Shown: in pieces, positions 5,736 through 7,596 of the stretch
Numbering within the stretch: position 1 is the stretch's first letter
Layout: each line of letters starts with the position of its first letter
NCBI GenBank assembly: GCA_023245975.1
Contig: JAHFJF010000041.1
Span: forward strand, 1-7,596
DNA from: an archaeon
Lineage (GTDB): Archaea > Nanobdellota > Nanobdellia > SCGC-AAA011-G17 > GW2011-AR17
Length of the DNA: 7,596 nt
Direction of reading: 5' to 3'
Translations under genes and position numbers: made by a program
The notes under the pieces: model-generated
What the model was told of the DNA's origin: nothing
The model's database searches: none
What the model saw: only the letters and a program-made list of their open reading frames with translations

Positions 5736-5867
5736 TGCGGGGGACAGGATTTGAACCTGCGTACCCACTAAGGGACAGGATGTCTTCCAAAGGAAGATTT
5801 TAAAGCATTTTGCTGCTTTGTCCCAAGGCTTAAGTCCTGCGCTTTTTCCAGGCTCAGCCACCCCCGC
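5736..5867 (-). tRNA. tRNA-Leu (anticodon TAA) with a 47-base intron
   Basis: Class II tRNA. Acceptor GCGGGGG/CCCCCGC, D arm starting GCTGAGCCTGG, anticodon stem CAGGA/TCCTG, loop C-T-T-A-A-G-[intron]-A giving anticodon TAA, a 15-base variable arm with CCC/GGG stem (5761-5775), T arm GCAGG-TTCAAAT-CCTGT, and discriminator A at 5736. Exon 1 is 5829-5867 and exon 2 is 5736-5781; the intron 5782-5828 sits between positions 37 and 38, the canonical archaeal site. The mature RNA would be 85 bases. CCA is not encoded. The length, variable arm and discriminator A all fit leucine. Confidence 0.92.
5782..5828 (-). other. Archaeal tRNA intron (position 37/38)
   Basis: A 47-base insertion in the anticodon loop. 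A bulge-helix-bulge can be drawn: bases 32-34 (CTT) pair with AAG near the intron 3' end (5784-5786), leaving a three-base ACA bulge before the TCCTG stem, cut after its second base. The fourth pair of the central helix (A35 with G5787's complement) is mismatched, so the motif is relaxed. The intron also holds two perfect 6-bp hairpins: 5783-5797 (TCTTCC/GGAAGA on the plus strand) and 5802-5819 (AAAGCA/TGCTTT). The first uses the same bases as the splice helix. Splicing would be by the archaeal tRNA endonuclease. Confidence 0.8.
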
Positions 5868-5894
5868 AAATCATCTGCCTAAATCCCTGCTTCC

Positions 5895-5902
5895 TATATA
5901 AA
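5895..5902 (-). promoter_or_regulatory. TATA box for tRNA-Leu
   Basis: The minus strand reads TTTATATA after GGAAATC, a good BRE-TATA combination. Its centre is about 31 bases before the tRNA 5' end, predicting a start near 5872. The same near-symmetric sequence reads TATATAAA on the plus strand, so a second, longer-leader start for the divergent PIN gene cannot be excluded. Confidence 0.65.
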
Positions 5903-5929
5903 GATTTCCAAAACAAATTTTGAGAACGA

Positions 5930-5936
5930 TTAAATA
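5930..5936 (+). promoter_or_regulatory. TATA box for the PIN-domain gene
   Basis: TTAAATA, centred at 5933, 27 bases before the ATG at 5960. This predicts a leaderless mRNA. The bases just before the ATG (CCAAGAGAT) contain no convincing Shine-Dalgarno. Confidence 0.6.
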
Positions 5937-5959
5937 CTTCTCATGTTTAACCAAGAGAT

Positions 5960-6439
5960 ATGAAAGAGCTTATCGAGAAAGCAAAGCACTATCAATTGAA
6001 GGATGCAAGAAACTATATCTTGCTTGACACTTGCTTCTTGGTTGATTCGTTAAACCACCATGAGAGATTAGATAAGCTTCTGAAACTGAAGAAGCTTGCG
6101 ATGACATCATTTAATGCAGAAGAATTTATACATATCGAAAGAAGGCTGCCGCATGAGGTACGGAAAAGGGCGCGCAAAGTAATTCCAGGATTGGTTATCA
6201 TAGATGTCGAAGTCCATCCAGGGGAATGGAAAAAAGAAAAAGAATTCGTAAAATCTATAGAGCCAAAATTACTTCAGGCAATCCCAGATGCTTCAGACGC
6301 GGTGCTAGTGGCTGCTGCAATCGCAACTCAATCTCATGTCTTGACGAAAGACCGGCATGATATCTATCAAGCAGCTTTAGAAAATCTTGCTAAAGATTAT
6401 GGGATGAAAGTCTGTAAAGAACTGAAAGATATTATCTAG
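5960..6439 (+). CDS. PIN-domain protein, probable ribonuclease
   Basis: A 159-residue single PIN domain. The acidic metal-binding residues are visible in order: D23 in ILLDTCFLVD, E54 in FNAEEF, D110 and D113 in IPDASDAVLVAAA, and D130/D133 in LTKDRHD. PIN domains cleave single-stranded RNA with divalent metal; the fold occurs in VapC toxins, rRNA-maturation nucleases and Nob1. Length is slightly more than a typical VapC (about 130), owing to an N-terminal helix of about 18 residues. No antitoxin gene is next to it: upstream is the divergent tRNA-Leu and downstream is the convergent HAD gene, so a classic VapBC pair is not supported. It is the only protein gene here on the plus strand. A housekeeping RNA-processing role or an orphan toxin are both possible. 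Confidence 0.8.
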   Translation: MKELIEKAKHYQLKDARNYILLDTCFLVDSLNHHERLDKLLKLKKLAMTSFNAEEFIHIERRLPHEVRKRARKVIPGLVIIDVEVHPGEWKKEKEFVKSIEPKLLQAIPDASDAVLVAAAIATQSHVLTKDRHDIYQAALENLAKDYGMKVCKELKDII

Positions 6440-7541
6440 GCGGAACCCACTTAACTGAATAGGTGCCTTCACATTCCCTGCAATTCTTGAGATGGCCAGA
6501 GATTACCTTGAGCAATCCCTTATGCTCTTCTGTTTCAGGATCAAGCCTTCTCTTCTTGTACAAGTCAAGCATTTGTGATGGGAACGAGCATTTCCTTGAT
6601 AGCTTTTTATCTATAACCTTAACTAGCTGAGTCCATGTCGGGGAGCCAACTTCATAATTCCTTGGAAAAAATCCTTCAATCCTTGGGAAAAGTTTTGGGT
6701 TTGCGATTGCACTGCCGTAAGCATCCATATTACCCTCTTCATAAACGCATAATACCGTAGATCCTTTCTTTTGGAGATAGGCAAACGTACTCACATCGCT
6801 CGTGCCGTCTCCAAGGTATATCATATTTTTATAAGAGAAAGATAAGTCCTCATTTCTTACCAAATCATCCAACTTCTCATGTGCGCCTTTTGCTATTTTT
6901 ATTACGCATTCAGTCTTGCCGAATGGCTTTACAATCTCTCTCGCATAATCTACAGGCATTGTGCTTTGCTTGTCTATTTCATTAGGAAACTTGTGTATGG
7001 CTTCCAAGCTAACCAAATCAGAAGCAAAGACATAATCTATGATGTCTCCGGCAGATGTCCCAGATATCAAGTCAGTTATGCCTACGCTGGCAATATAAAA
7101 CCCAATATAGCATTTGCCATTGAATTCTTCCCTTAGGTTGGTGATTACCTCAGGGAATCCTGGCGATAGTTTTATTTTAGGGGCCCAAACCTCAAACATT
7201 TCTCTCTTGCTCAGCGGCGGCAGGACGCCCGTGCGTATATCATACAGAAACTGTGAAACCCAAGCCACGCCATTATGCGGCTCTGCCCAGGCATCAGAAA
7301 GCCGGAACCAGTCGCCAGGCTTTTCTATCTTGATTTTAGTTTCTTTTAACCTTCCATGAACCCACATAGAAATAGTTTTGCCGTCATAAGCTTTCTTGAT
7401 GTTATCAAGATATGCTGCCAATATTGGCTCTTGCTGGAACTGCTCCGTTAATGTCAAGTCAAAATCAGCTATGATGGCAATTCTCTTGTCCAAAGGATAT
7501 TCTTTTATTGTTTCGTAATACTCTTTATGAGTAAATCCCAT
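6432..7541 (-). CDS. HAD-superfamily phosphatase-like hydrolase
   Basis: A 369-residue haloacid-dehalogenase superfamily protein. Motif I is DFDLTLT with nucleophile D26 and acid/base D28; motif II is S152 (YIASVG); motif III lysine is probably K215 or K218 (CVIKIAKG); motif IV is GDGTSD with D245 and D249. The DxDxT and GDGxxD forms, plus a cap of about 110 residues between motifs I and II, point to phosphatases of the phosphoserine-phosphatase-like group; the substrate is unknown. At 369 residues it is longer than simple PSP-like enzymes (about 210-230). The added C-terminal region (about 310-369) ends in NCRECEGTYSVKW, with C354 and C357 as a possible metal- or redox-active CxxC. The start is supported by a TATA box 26 bases upstream. 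Its 3' end overlaps that of the PIN gene by 8 bases. Confidence 0.82.
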   Translation of the reverse strand: MGFTHKEYYETIKEYPLDKRIAIIADFDLTLTEQFQQEPILAAYLDNIKKAYDGKTISMWVHGRLKETKIKIEKPGDWFRLSDAWAEPHNGVAWVSQFLYDIRTGVLPPLSKREMFEVWAPKIKLSPGFPEVITNLREEFNGKCYIGFYIASVGITDLISGTSAGDIIDYVFASDLVSLEAIHKFPNEIDKQSTMPVDYAREIVKPFGKTECVIKIAKGAHEKLDDLVRNEDLSFSYKNMIYLGDGTSDVSTFAYLQKKGSTVLCVYEEGNMDAYGSAIANPKLFPRIEGFFPRNYEVGSPTWTQLVKVIDKKLSRKCSFPSQMLDLYKKRRLDPETEEHKGLLKVISGHLKNCRECEGTYSVKWVPPR

Positions 7542-7563
7542 AATGGTGGTTATTTTCGGTTTG

Positions 7564-7571
7564 TTTAAAAA
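7564..7571 (-). promoter_or_regulatory. TATA box for the HAD hydrolase gene
   Basis: The minus strand reads TTTTTAAA, centred 26-27 bases before the ATG at 7541, predicting a leaderless transcript. The rest of 7542-7596 shows no other gene. Confidence 0.6.
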
Positions 7572-7596
7572 GATTATGTAAAAATCATTTTATTCC

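Noticed and set aside
5868..5959. Antitoxin gene upstream of the PIN protein
   Set aside because: The region holds only promoter-like AT-rich sequence; no frame of useful length ends near the PIN start.
1..7596. Insertion sequences, CRISPR repeats, attachment sites or long direct repeats
   Set aside because: No transposase, integrase or regularly spaced repeat seen; the tRNA genes are intact and no duplicated tRNA 3' end was found.

Overview
The window looks like a piece of an AT-rich archaeal genome, most likely from a DPANN lineage (Woesearchaeota/Pacearchaeota-like). That placement is my inference. It rests on an archaeal form III-type RuBisCO, a tRNA-Leu interrupted at position 37/38 by a short intron, tRNAs without encoded CCA, a COG1361-type cell-surface protein, and TATA boxes centred 26-27 bases before several start codons, as expected for leaderless archaeal mRNAs. 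No mobile element, CRISPR array or phage module is visible.

Region by region: (1) 1-1543, minus strand: RuBisCO large subunit (GTG start), then a previously uncalled 43-residue six-cysteine ORF whose stop lies one base before the ATG of an adenylate kinase that runs off the left edge. All three point the same way, so AMP metabolism may link RuBisCO and adenylate kinase. (2) 1575-2252, minus: tRNA-Thr(GGT) followed two bases later by the start codon of a DEDDh 3'-5' exonuclease, apparently one transcription unit. (3) 2312-5668, minus: a four-gene operon in which every junction is a 4-base ATGA overlap: PadR repressor, MacB/LolD-type ATPase, secreted membrane-anchored COG1361-like protein, MacB/FtsX-type permease. 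Upstream is a TATA box and a perfect 15-base palindrome touching the padR start codon, with a degenerate second copy, which suggests autorepression. (4) 5736-5867, minus: intron-containing tRNA-Leu(TAA). (5) 5960-6439, plus: a stand-alone PIN-domain protein, divergent from the tRNA. (6) 6432-7541, minus: a HAD-superfamily phosphatase-like protein, overlapping the PIN gene tail to tail by 8 bases.

The most distinctive features are the repressor-controlled exporter in which a COG1361-like surface protein sits where bacterial systems carry a MacA adaptor, the tRNA-Thr/exonuclease unit in which tRNA 3' processing would create a near-leaderless mRNA, and the cysteine-rich microprotein coupled to adenylate kinase beside RuBisCO. 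The other genes look like ordinary members of known families.
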